DNA of 64,000 nucleotides from Epilithonimonas bovis DSM 19482 (GTDB taxonomy: Bacteria; Bacteroidota; Bacteroidia; Flavobacteriales; Weeksellaceae). Within the stretch, counting starts at the first letter, position 1. Every line of letters starts with the position of its first letter. This document shows positions 1 to 7,628 of the stretch, piece after piece. A model generated the notes under the pieces. That model ran no database searches and had not been told where the DNA came from. It saw only the letters and a program-made list of their open reading frames with translations. The stretch covers positions 1-64,000 of the forward strand of contig NZ_FTPU01000009.1 of the NCBI RefSeq assembly GCF_900108115.1. The letters are read 5' to 3'. The translations under genes and the position numbers were made by a program.

Positions 1-1
1 T

Positions 2-457
2 AGGTATTTTGGCTATAAACTTCATGTGGTTTGTGACAAAAATGGAATCTTCCACTCGTTTGATTTTTCCCCTGCAAACGTTCACGACGTGAACTATCTG
101 CACGACATTAAGGAGAATTTTGAAAATTGCTTATTAATCGGCGACAGAGGGTACATCAGCAAAGAACTCCAACTGGATTTATTCAACTATTCCAAGATAA
201 ATCTTTCGGTTCCAATGCGTAAAAACCAGCATAATTTTGTGGACTTTTCCAAGACAAAATCAAAAATCAGAAAGAGGATTGAAACCAATATTTCGCAACT
301 GTGCGGACAGTTCTTAATGAATATTAACCTCGCAAAAACCTTTCAAGGTTTGGCAACAAGAATAGTATCAAAAATAACTTCTTTTACCATGATTCAATAT
401 CTCAATTTTTTCGTCTTCAAGAGAAGTTTGAATAAGTTAAAAATTAATTTGTGCTAA
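2..457 (+). CDS. IS982-family transposase, C-terminal part (cut by window edge)
   Basis: The frame is open from base 2, so only the last ~151 residues are in the window. They match the C-terminal half of IS982-type DDE transposases: the YFGYKLH strand, SPANVHDVNYL carrying an acidic residue, the LIGDRGYIS segment with the next catalytic Asp, and RKRIETNISQL with the expected Glu. The protein ends normally at a TAA, so this half looks intact. The stop lies four bases inside the converging reading frame of the truncated four-helix-bundle gene at 454-756, which is how one expects an IS end to meet a disrupted host gene. The family makes cut-and-paste insertion sequences. Whether the element is complete cannot be judged because its left end is outside the window. 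Confidence 0.85.
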   Translation, partial: RYFGYKLHVVCDKNGIFHSFDFSPANVHDVNYLHDIKENFENCLLIGDRGYISKELQLDLFNYSKINLSVPMRKNQHNFVDFSKTKSKIRKRIETNISQLCGQFLMNINLAKTFQGLATRIVSKITSFTMIQYLNFFVFKRSLNKLKINLC

Positions 458-756
458 ATGCACAACAGGTTAAATTTCTCTTCTGATATATAATTTCTGT
501 TTTTTGATTTATACAGGCAGGTTACAACTTCTGCCAAAGACCGGATAGAAAACCCCAAAAACCTTTGGAACTCTAATTTAGATTGTAAAATAGAACCTTC
601 TGAAATATTTAACGCAACAGAATCAACAGCTCTTCTTATTTGAGAAGTCAGATTGAACATTTCATCTTTTGGAAAAAATTTGGAAATTTCAAATACCTTC
701 TCTCCAAAATCCATCGATTTTTGCCAAATAATTAATTTTTCAAATTTAAAGCTCAT
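454..756 (-). pseudogene. Four-helix-bundle (IVP/S23-type) protein, truncated by IS insertion
   Basis: The N-terminus MSFKFEKLIIWQKSM and the middle segment IRRAVDSVALNISEGS are classic for the four-helix-bundle family first seen in 23S rRNA intervening sequences. I start it at 756; the longer frame to 810 only reads through a heptamer repeat array. The protein stops after FNLLCI at about 100 residues, whereas the intact relative at 10600-10989 carries about 25 further residues forming the last helix. The missing end coincides with the IS982 element. It is therefore most likely a remnant, although a three-helix product could still be made. Family members are small basic proteins of unclear function, related in fold to the Avd accessory protein of diversity-generating retroelements. 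No function is assigned. Confidence 0.75.
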
Positions 757-780
757 TAATAATACATTAGTATTCACAAA

Positions 781-815
781 GTCTGTAATCTTCCAGCTTC
801 TAGCCTCCAACTTCC
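781..815. repeat. Heptamer array H1 upstream of truncated IVP gene
   Basis: Five consecutive 7-base units, such as ATCTTCC, AGCTTCT and AACTTCC. The array overlaps the 3' end of the DUF1599 gene, so its last codons (MEVGG) are written by the repeat. It lies directly upstream of the truncated four-helix-bundle gene. Confidence 0.6.
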
Positions 816-1345
816 ATCATTTTGATCAAACAAAAAACGGCGTAATTCAGCATGTCGAAGTAGTTGGCATCCAGGCCTTCCGAAACCAAAGTCCGTCCTT
901 CGTTATCTTCTATCTGTTTGGTTCTCAACACTTTCTGATAAATAAGATCTGTAATGGATGATATTCTCATATCCCGCCAGGCCTCGCCATAATCGTGGTT
1001 TTTGCGCTCCATCAGTTCTTTGGCTTGTTGGGCGTAAGAATCATAAAGATTGATAATCTCTTCCGGATTGGCATTCAGTTCATCAGAAAAACCTTTCTCC
1101 AACTGTATCAGTCCGATGATAGAATAGTTGACAATGGCTACAAATTCGTCTTCCTCACTCTCGTTAACCATCTTAACATGAGTCATCTGCAAAGTCCTGA
1201 TCCTGTTAACCTTAATATAAATCTGATCGGTAACAGAACTTGGCCGTAAAACACGCCAGGCTGTCCCGTAATCCTTCATTTTTTTCTCAAAAAGCGCTCT
1301 GCAGGCAGCGAGAACGCCGTCAAACTGCGCGGATGTGTCGTGCAT
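800..1345 (-). CDS. DUF1599 (Nmad1-type) domain protein
   Basis: 181 residues made of two tandem copies of the same module: KMKDYGTAWRVLRPSSVTDQ near residue 22 and HDYGEAWRDMRISSITDL near residue 116. Each is followed by an Arg/Gln-rich helix and an acidic helix ending in NYSIIGLIQL or NYAVFCLIKM. This duplication is the DUF1599 pattern, a family suggested from comparative genomics to act on modified nucleotides; no reaction is established. In Flavobacteriia it commonly lies near folP, which here is two genes away on the other strand. A TATCTTTG -7 box (minus strand, 1363-1370) stands 17 bases before the ATG. The C-terminal few residues come from a heptamer repeat array and may vary between strains. 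Confidence 0.85.
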   Translation of the reverse strand: MHDTSAQFDGVLAACRALFEKKMKDYGTAWRVLRPSSVTDQIYIKVNRIRTLQMTHVKMVNESEEDEFVAIVNYSIIGLIQLEKGFSDELNANPEEIINLYDSYAQQAKELMERKNHDYGEAWRDMRISSITDLIYQKVLRTKQIEDNEGRTLVSEGLDANYFDMLNYAVFCLIKMMEVGG

Positions 1346-1362
1346 AAATCTGTCTAATTGGT

Positions 1363-1370
1363 CAAAGATA
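1363..1370 (-). promoter_or_regulatory. -7 promoter box for the DUF1599 gene
   Basis: TATCTTTG on the minus strand matches the Bacteroidota TAnnTTTG consensus, 17 bases before the start at 1345. Confidence 0.55.
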
Positions 1371-1444
1371 CAAATTTAGTTGTTTTCAAATTTTGATTAA
1401 CAAGCGGAAAAATTATCTATTTTTATATCTCAAAATTGCAATTA

Positions 1445-2512
1445 ATGAAAATCGTCCTATCTCTCTTACTGCTATCTTCTATTTTCAGCAATGCCCAACA
1501 ACAACGGGGACTTACTACAGAAATGGCGAATAAGCTGGCAACTATGCCAATGAAATGCATAAACCAGGCTTATCCCAACAAAACAGCGCACGTCATCAAC
1601 AACGAGAAAGACGCTATATTGACCCCAAAAGAACTGCACCCGAGTTTCTACGGTTGTTTTGACTGGCACAGCTCTGTGCATGGCCACTGGATGCTGTTGC
1701 GATTGCTGAGAACTGTCAACAATCTGGAAAACAGGGATCACATCATCGCTGTCCTTGATCAATCTTTCCTCCCCGAAAAGATAAAAGAAGAAGCCAATTA
1801 TTTTACCAAATATCAGGTAGCAACCAATTTTGAAAGAACTTATGGCTGGGCGTGGATCCTAAAACTGGACGAAGAATTGGCAAAATGGGACCATCCCAAA
1901 GCAAAAATTTGGCACCAGAACCTAAAGCCTTTAACCGACGAAATACTTAGGCTCTGGAAAGATTACTTACCGAAACAGACTTACCCCAACAGAACCGGAG
2001 TCCATCCCAATACAGCTTTTGCGATGTCCTTTGCCATCGATTGGGCAAGGCAGGTGGGCGATACCACATTTGAAAAAGAATTGTCTGACAAAGCCAAAAC
2101 TTTTTACCTCAGTAATACCAAAACACCAGCCTATCTGGAGCCCGACGGCAGCGATTTTTTCTCTCCAAGTCTTGAAATTGCTGAACTGATGAGCCGGGTT
2201 CTTCCACAAAAAGATTTTAAAAAATGGATCCATCAATTTTATGAAAAGAGAAGTTTGATCAACATAGAGCAGATACCAGTTATCAGTGATATTAATGACT
2301 ATCAGACTGTGCATCTGGTCGGCCTGTCATTTTCCAAGGCCTGGGCGATGAAAAATATAGCGAACGCTTTACCACAAAACGATCCTCTTAAAAAGACTTT
2401 TGAAGTGACTCGTGAAAAATTTATTACCAATGCCCTGCCTGTTATTTTCCAGGGAAATTATGGCGGCGATCACTGGCTGGCCAGTTTTGCCGTTTATGCT
2501 ATGACCAATTAA
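1445..2512 (+). CDS. DUF2891 family secreted protein
   Basis: A 355-residue protein starting at the ATG at 1445; the frame extends nine bases further to a TTG, but the ATG begins a clean signal peptide (MKIVLSLLLLSSIFSNA, then Gln). The mature part carries the family hallmarks HPSFYGCFDWHSSVHGHWML near residue 70, ERTYGWAWILKL near 135, HPNTAFAMSFAIDWA near 195, LEPDGSDFFSPSLEIAELM near 235 and GGDHWLASFAVYAM at the C-terminus. The conserved His, Asp and Trp residues suggest an alpha/alpha-barrel sugar- or peptidoglycan-active enzyme, but no activity is established. It is exported, probably to the periplasm. It stands alone between the divergent DUF1599 gene and folP. Confidence 0.85.
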   Translation: MKIVLSLLLLSSIFSNAQQQRGLTTEMANKLATMPMKCINQAYPNKTAHVINNEKDAILTPKELHPSFYGCFDWHSSVHGHWMLLRLLRTVNNLENRDHIIAVLDQSFLPEKIKEEANYFTKYQVATNFERTYGWAWILKLDEELAKWDHPKAKIWHQNLKPLTDEILRLWKDYLPKQTYPNRTGVHPNTAFAMSFAIDWARQVGDTTFEKELSDKAKTFYLSNTKTPAYLEPDGSDFFSPSLEIAELMSRVLPQKDFKKWIHQFYEKRSLINIEQIPVISDINDYQTVHLVGLSFSKAWAMKNIANALPQNDPLKKTFEVTREKFITNALPVIFQGNYGGDHWLASFAVYAMTN

Positions 2513-2653
2513 AAGATTATTTGTTTTTATTAGGAACTGATTTTAAAATCTGACTTAAGTAGATGAAAGAAAATAGAGAAAAGATAAAAGACTTATATCA
2601 AACTGTCTTAGTCTAAAAATACACGACTAATCCTTTTCAAGAACTTATTATCC

Positions 2654-3484
2654 ATGGATTTTACAATAAGCAACAATACATCGCCATTTTTCTCCATCAA
2701 CTGCAACGGCAGGCTGGTAGACCTCTCAAAACCCAGATTAATGGGAATCCTGAACCTGACACCCGATTCTTTTTCGGACGGCGGTCAATTCAATAATGAA
2801 AAATCTGCTTTGCAACAAGCCGAAAAGCTACTAAAAAACGGCGCAACAATTATCGACATTGGTGCACAATCGACTCGTCCAAAAGCAGAATTTCTAAAAG
2901 CAGAAGAAGAAATCGACAGGATCGGAAATATCATATCTTTAATCAAAAAAGAGTTCCCGGATAGCCTTATTTCCCTGGATACATTTTATTCGGAGGTGGT
3001 AAAATTCGGTTTTGACGAAGGCATCGATTTGGTAAACGACATCTCCGCAGGACAATTCGATTCTGATTTGTTGGACACGGTTGCAAAAACCGGTTTGCCT
3101 TATATATTAATGCACGTCAATCCAACCTATCAACAGATGCATGAGAAAATAAAATATGATGACATCATCCTCGCCATTAATTATTTTTTCTCTGAAAAAG
3201 TAAATCTCTTGAGAAAGAAAGGTATTACCGATATTATTCTTGACCCGGGATTTGGATTTGGCAAAACAGTAGAAGATCAATATAAAATGATAGATGAGTT
3301 CCAATATATTGGTTTTGGGCATTTACCCGTTCTGGCTGGGATATCAAAAAAATCATTCATTTACAAACCTTTGGGAAAACAACCAAACGAAGTTGAAAAA
3401 GAAACATTAGATTTACATCTTAAGCTGTTAGAAAAAGGAGCAAGCATCATCCGCCTGCATCATCCGGAAACCCTGAAACTCTGA
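2654..3484 (+). CDS. folP: Dihydropteroate synthase
   Basis: 276 residues, normal for DHPS, which condenses p-aminobenzoate with 6-hydroxymethyl-dihydropterin diphosphate in folate synthesis; the cytoplasmic target of sulfonamides. Motifs in order: MGILNLTPDSFSDGG (about 30-44, diphosphate loop), TIIDIGAQSTRP (about 70-81), LISLDTF (about 108), LVNDISAG (about 130), PYILMHV (about 155), ILDPGFGFGKT (about 195, pterin pocket), GISKKSF (about 234) and IIRLHHPE near the end, where the Arg and first His correspond to the usual RVHD motif. The GAQSTRP form in place of GGESTRP is frequent in Bacteroidota. The ClC-type gene starts two bases after its stop, so the two are likely cotranscribed. Confidence 0.95.
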   Translation: MDFTISNNTSPFFSINCNGRLVDLSKPRLMGILNLTPDSFSDGGQFNNEKSALQQAEKLLKNGATIIDIGAQSTRPKAEFLKAEEEIDRIGNIISLIKKEFPDSLISLDTFYSEVVKFGFDEGIDLVNDISAGQFDSDLLDTVAKTGLPYILMHVNPTYQQMHEKIKYDDIILAINYFFSEKVNLLRKKGITDIILDPGFGFGKTVEDQYKMIDEFQYIGFGHLPVLAGISKKSFIYKPLGKQPNEVEKETLDLHLKLLEKGASIIRLHHPETLKL

Positions 3485-3486
3485 GC

Positions 3487-4834
3487 ATGAAAACGATCTT
3501 CCGCTATATCAGAAAAGTCCTAAAAAATTCCTTTGACAACATCCGGAATGAGCATCTCAAGCAAAATCTGCTTCAGGCAATACCTTTTTGGATCGGATCT
3601 GTCATAACCGGTTTGATAGCGGTACTTTATGCGCAAATCTTTGCTTATGGCGAAGAGCTGCTTCACAAAATACTGGACTGGCATCTTTGGATGATTTTCC
3701 TGATTGCGCCCGCTGGTTTTGTACTGTCCTGGCTAATAGTACAAAAATTTGCGCCCTTATCTAGAGGCAGTGGTATCCCTCAGGTAATGGCAGCGGTAGA
3801 ACTGGCCAATCCCAAAGAAAATTACCTGATCAAAAATCTGCTAAGTTTTCAAAATACTGCTGGTAAAAATTATTTCCAGTTTTATCCTGGTCACTGCCGG
3901 AGGAGCCATTGGGCGTGAGGGTCCAACCATCCAGATTGCAGGTTCGGTATTCAGAAAAGTGTATGAACTGTTACCGGATTGGTGGCCCCGGATTTCTAAG
4001 AAAAATATGATTCTTACCGGCGCAGCCGCCGGGTTGTCGGCCGCTTTCAATACGCCATTGGGAGGGATTGTTTTTGCGGTTGAGGAATTATCCAAAACTC
4101 ATATCAATTACTTTAAAACCGCTCTTTTTACAGCCGTCATCATTGCAGGGCTTACCGCACAGACACTGGCCGGCTCTTATTTGTATCTTGGTTACCCCAA
4201 AACGCAAGGTGTAACATTGTGGATTATGTTCCCAATCATCTTTGTTTCCGGCATCTGTGGTATTCTCAGCAGTCAATTATCAGTTGCGATGCTTAAAATC
4301 AGCCGACTCAAGAAAAAGCTAAAATCACAGGCCGCTAACATCATTTTTCTTGTAATTTCGGGATTAATCATTGCTATGATTGCTTACTTTCTCAACCGTG
4401 ACATTTTAGGCTCAGGTAAAGATATTATAGAAAGAGTTTTATTCACCGAAAATAAAACGGAAGCCTGGTACGTCCCAATCCTAAGGATGTTGGGGCCGGC
4501 CTTAGCATTCACCTCAGGAGGAGCGGGAGGTATTTTTGCCCCGGCATTATCTGCAGGTGCATCCATGGGCAGTGTATTTGGAGGCGTCATGAATCTCTCT
4601 GACAATGAAACCAATGTCCTGATTCTCGCAGGGATGGTTGCTTTTCTCACAGGGATCACCAGAGCGCCTTTTACTTCTGCTATTTTGGTTTTGGAAATGA
4701 CAGACCGGCACTCATTGATTTTTCATCTGATGTTAGCAGGCATGATGTCTTCCATTTTTTCGGTGTTGGTCAGCCGTCATTCTTTGTATGAAGAATTAAA
4801 AATCAGCTTCTTGAAAGAACTCCGAAGTAAATAA
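3487..4834 (+). pseudogene. ClC-family chloride channel/antiporter with a one-base frameshift
   Basis: Two frames together encode a normal-sized ClC protein (about 448 residues). The first (3487-3918) has the GSGIP selectivity motif near residue 97 and stays in frame to NLLS. The homologous sequence then continues in another frame as FKILLVKIISS, the GREGP motif (about 3910) and, from 3959, AAFNTPLGGIVFAVEE and GGIFAPALSAGASMG. The whole span is 1348 bases, one more than a multiple of three, and removing one base from the T run at 3846-3849 restores the frame through every motif. The defect lies between two chloride-binding motifs, so no functional channel would be made unless it is a sequencing error or is corrected in expression. 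It begins two bases after folP. Confidence 0.85.
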
Positions 4835-4901
4835 AAACTTAATGTATCAAATTCTAATTTAAATTATCCATCGAACAACACATTAATTCATAAAAAAGTT
4901 G

Positions 4902-4909
4902 TACTTTTG
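4902..4909 (+). promoter_or_regulatory. -7 promoter box of the rpsF operon
   Basis: TACTTTTG, a perfect TAnnTTTG, 33 bases before the rpsF ATG. The identical octamer precedes rpsO. Confidence 0.7.
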
Positions 4910-4942
4910 CAGCTCGAATTTTTAATTAACACAATTAACATT

Positions 4943-5284
4943 ATGAACAATTACGAAACTGTTTTCATTTTAACTCCCGTTCTATCTGATGCTCAGGTGG
5001 AGGAAGCAGTGAAAAAATTTGAAGATCTATTAACTTCAAACAATTGCGAAATCGTTGCCAAAGAAAATTGGGGACTTAAAAAATTGGCTTACCCAATCCA
5101 ATTGAAAAAGAATGGTTTTTATACCCTAATCGAATTCAAAGGAGAAGGTACTGTAGTTGCAGATCTTGAAACTGCTTTCAAACGTGATGAGAGAGTAATC
5201 CGTTACCTAACGACTAAACTTGACAAGCACGCTGTAGATTATGCAGTAACAAGAAGAAGCAAACTAAAAGCTTCTAAAGCTTAA
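4943..5284 (+). CDS. rpsF: 30S ribosomal protein S6
   Basis: 113 residues beginning [16 protein letters not shown], the universal S6 N-terminus. An upstream in-frame start at 4907 would fall inside the promoter box, so 4943 is chosen. The [23 protein letters not shown] segment (about residues 45-67) is the S6 beta-strand core that binds 16S rRNA and pairs with S18, and VIRYLTTKL closes the fold. First gene of rpsF-rpsR-rplI, the common bacterial order without priB. A strong -7 box is 33 bases upstream. The C-terminus is short and basic, without a polyglutamate tail. Confidence 0.97.
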   Translation: MNNYETVFILTPVLSDAQVEEAVKKFEDLLTSNNCEIVAKENWGLKKLAYPIQLKKNGFYTLIEFKGEGTVVADLETAFKRDERVIRYLTTKLDKHAVDYAVTRRSKLKASKA

Positions 5285-5310
5285 TTATTAACCTTTAAAA
5301 TTTTAAAACA

Positions 5311-5613
5311 ATGGCAATAGACGATATGGCAAAACAAGCCTCTGCCGGAGGCGAATCGGAAGTAAAATTTCTTACTCCACTTGATATCAATACAAAATCT
5401 GAAAAGAAATACTGTAGATTCAAAAAATTCGGAATCAAGCATGTTGATTACAAAGATGCTGACTTCCTTCTTCAGTTCGTAAACGAACAAGGTAAAATCT
5501 TACCAAGGAGATACACTGGTACTTCTCTTAAATATCAGAGAAAAGTATCTGCTGCAATCAAAAGAGCAAGACATCTTGCTTTGATGCCTTACGTAGCGGA
5601 TCTTTTGAAATAA
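5311..5613 (+). CDS. rpsR: 30S ribosomal protein S18
   Basis: 100 residues, slightly longer than average because of an N-terminal extension ([20 protein letters not shown]) seen in Bacteroidota S18. The conserved core follows: [21 protein letters not shown], then [20 protein letters not shown], and [18 protein letters not shown] at the end. It forms the S6-S18 dimer on the platform of the small subunit. It starts 26 bases after rpsF and ends before a 157-base gap holding a terminator-like hairpin and a heptamer array, after which rplI follows. Confidence 0.97.
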   Translation: MAIDDMAKQASAGGESEVKFLTPLDINTKSEKKYCRFKKFGIKHVDYKDADFLLQFVNEQGKILPRRYTGTSLKYQRKVSAAIKRARHLALMPYVADLLK

Positions 5614-5625
5614 AAAATTGCAATT

Positions 5626-5654
5626 AGCCATTAGCGCATCGCTTTTGGCTTTTT
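5626..5654 (+). terminator. Terminator-like hairpin inside the S18-L9 gap
   Basis: AGCCA pairs with TGGCT and, inside it, AGCG with CGCT around a CAT loop, followed by five T. It may attenuate expression of rplI relative to rpsF-rpsR. Confidence 0.5.
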
Positions 5655-5690
5655 GTTGCTGAATAAATTAATTAAATTCTAACTTGATTT

Positions 5691-5753
5691 AGATTTCAGA
5701 TTTCAGACATTAGACTTCAAGTCTACTATCTAACATCTACTATCTAACATCTA
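5691..5753. repeat. Heptamer array H2 between rpsR and rplI
   Basis: Nine consecutive 7-base units with no slip in phase: AGATTTC twice, two AGA-type variants, AAGTCTA, then CTATCTA and ACATCTA alternating twice. It ends 17 bases before the rplI start codon. Confidence 0.75.
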
Positions 5754-5770
5754 AAAAAGGACAACAACAA

Positions 5771-6274
5771 ATGGAAATTATCCTAAAAAAAGACGTAGAA
5801 AACTTAGGACTTGAGTTTGATACAGTAAATGTAAAACCTGGTTATGCCAGAAACTTCCTAATTCCTCAGGGTTTCGCATTATTGGCAACGCCTAAGAACA
5901 AAGCGCAATTAGAAGCGACATTGGAAACAAGAAAAGAAGAAGAAGCTAAATTGGTTGCTGCTGCTAATGCAATTGTAGACCAATTGAAGAAAACTTCTGT
6001 TACTATTCCTGCAAAAGTAGGTTCTGGTGACAAATTGTTTGGTTCTATCAACAATGCAGATCTAGCTGCTGCTTTGGCAAAAGCTGGTGTTGTGGTTGAT
6101 AAAAAATACATCAGAATCCCTGGTAATACTATCAAAAGAACTGGTAAATTCTCTGCTAATGTTAGACTTCACAGAAATGTTGAGTATAACTATGAGTTTG
6201 ATATCGTTTCTGATGCTCCGGTAGTAGCTGCTCCTGCTAAAAAAGAGGAAGCTCCTAAAACTGAAGAAGCTTAA
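5771..6274 (+). CDS. rplI: 50S ribosomal protein L9
   Basis: 167 residues. The N-terminal rRNA-binding domain is typical: MEIILKKDVENLGLEFDTVNVKPGYARNFLIPQGFAL spans about residues 1-37, with PGYARNFLIP the family signature. A long charged helix (LEATLETRKEEEAKLVAAAN) links to the C-terminal domain (VGSGDKLFGSINNADLA, then VRLHRNVEYNYEFDIV). The last ~20 residues (APVVAAPAKKEEAPKTEEA) form an Ala/Glu/Lys-rich tail common in Bacteroidota L9. It is third in the S6-S18-L9 cluster but separated by 157 bases containing a hairpin and a repeat array, so it may be expressed partly independently. A strong terminator follows. Confidence 0.97.
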   Translation: MEIILKKDVENLGLEFDTVNVKPGYARNFLIPQGFALLATPKNKAQLEATLETRKEEEAKLVAAANAIVDQLKKTSVTIPAKVGSGDKLFGSINNADLAAALAKAGVVVDKKYIRIPGNTIKRTGKFSANVRLHRNVEYNYEFDIVSDAPVVAAPAKKEEAPKTEEA

Positions 6275-6299
6275 TAAAAAAACTTAATCGTTTTATCAT

Positions 6300-6335
6300 A
6301 ATAGACTGTCTCCCGAGACAGTCTATTTTTTTTTG
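6300..6335 (+). terminator. Intrinsic terminator after rplI
   Basis: Twelve-base perfect stem (AATAGACTGTCT with AGACAGTCTATT) around a short C-rich loop, followed by a run of T. Ends the ribosomal protein operon. Confidence 0.9.
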
Positions 6336-6605
6336 TAAACCAATCAGCAGCCTAATCGCAAGCATACAATTACAACCGTCTCGCTTCAGCCATCGCTAAT
6401 CTCACTATATTTCGAAAATATAAAACACGGTAATACGGAAAATCATTCATAAAGCCTTAACTCATGAATGATGCAAGTCGTTCTGTTAATTGATGGAAAA
6501 ACACATCTCGCGGAACATAATATATCGCCTCTTAACTCAGATATGGCTCAAACGAAGCCCTCCATCAAAAAGAAATAATGATTGACCAGCTACTGAGATT
6601 GTAGA
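6336..6605. other. Intergenic stretch between rplI and batB
   Basis: No gene is seen. The only structure noted is an inverted repeat ATCATTCAT (6442-6450) with ATGAATGAT (6464-6472). The batB gene ends here with no further bat gene downstream and no convincing terminator. Confidence 0.5.
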
Positions 6606-7613
6606 TTAAATATTAAAATCTCTTTTGGGATTAAATAGGTAAATTAAAACAAAAAAGAAAATGGATGCCGCCAGGAAATATTGATAGTAATGGACAGCGG
6701 ACTGAGAATTAATCGTTGTTGAGCTGGAACTGGCTGATTGATGCAATTCTTTTACAAGCTGATTAATGACTGTGTCCAGATTATTACCATCCAGGTATTC
6801 ACCACCTGTGGAGGATGCAATATTCCTTAAAGCCTTGGTCTGCAGTTTAGACACGACTGTTTCCCCATACATATCGGATTTGTAGCCCATCAGCTGACCA
6901 AAATAATACTCCGGAATGGGTGCACCCTGCTCAGTCCCCACACCAATAGTAGTAATCCTGATGCCTTCTTTTTTAGCAAGGCTTATCGCTTCTTCCTCAT
7001 GGCCTTCGTTATCCTCGCCATCGCTTATCAAAACAATATTTCTTGAACCTTTGGAAATATTTTTAAATTTTTGAGCAGCAATCTGCATAGGTTTAAGAAA
7101 GTCGGTTCCCTGATTTTGGATTACGCTGGTCTCGATACCAAAAAGATAATTTTCCGCTGCCGAATAATCACTTGATAAAGGCATTACCGATGTGGCGTCA
7201 CCAGCAAATACGATGATACCAATCCTGTCGTTGGTTAATTTCTGCAAGGAGTTAATAATAATATTTTTAGCCTCCTCCAGTCGGCTGGGTTGGATGTCCT
7301 GGGCATTCATAGAATTGGAGACATCCAGCACAAAAATGGTGTTGCTCACATTTTGCTGTACATTGATCTCCTCTTTCCCTCCCAAAAGATCAATGACGGA
7401 AAATATCAGGAACAAAAAACCAAGCAGGTACAAAACCGGAAACAGTTTGGTAAACCAGGAGGTTTTATCAAACAAAACATCCCGGAAACGACTCTCGGCG
7501 AACAGATTTCTTTTCCTGTCTTTCCAATGGATATAATGGATGATGAAGTAGCCAATAATGGGCAACAACATCAATAATAACAGATACCAGTAATTTCCTA
7601 AATACCAATTCAT
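6606..7613 (-). CDS. batB: BatB-like von Willebrand factor A membrane protein
   Basis: 335 residues. Two N-terminal membrane segments (YWYLLLLMLLPIIGYFII near 8-25, LFPVLYLLGFLFLIFSVIDLL near 57-77) precede a VWA domain with the metal-ion adhesion site DVSNSM near residue 97 and SDGED near 198; a third membrane helix (YYQYFLAASIFFFVLIYLF) lies near the C-terminus. This is the BatB arrangement of Bacteroidota aerotolerance clusters, thought to form an envelope complex with BatA under MoxR control. It follows batA by 15 bases. BatC- and BatD-type genes that usually follow are absent: the next gene is convergent rplI. Family and context are clear; the molecular role is not settled. Confidence 0.85.
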   Translation of the reverse strand: MNWYLGNYWYLLLLMLLPIIGYFIIHYIHWKDRKRNLFAESRFRDVLFDKTSWFTKLFPVLYLLGFLFLIFSVIDLLGGKEEINVQQNVSNTIFVLDVSNSMNAQDIQPSRLEEAKNIIINSLQKLTNDRIGIIVFAGDATSVMPLSSDYSAAENYLFGIETSVIQNQGTDFLKPMQIAAQKFKNISKGSRNIVLISDGEDNEGHEEEAISLAKKEGIRITTIGVGTEQGAPIPEYYFGQLMGYKSDMYGETVVSKLQTKALRNIASSTGGEYLDGNNLDTVINQLVKELHQSASSSSTTINSQSAVHYYQYFLAASIFFFVLIYLFNPKRDFNI

Positions 7614-7628
7614 CAGCCTAACATCTAC

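Noticed and set aside
3846-3850. Programmed frameshift in the ClC gene
   Set aside because: The T run followed by CAAAA is short and there is no stimulating structure seen; mutation or sequencing error is simpler.
5691-5753. Repeat arrays read as CRISPR
   Set aside because: Units are 7 bases with no spacers, and no cas genes are in the window.
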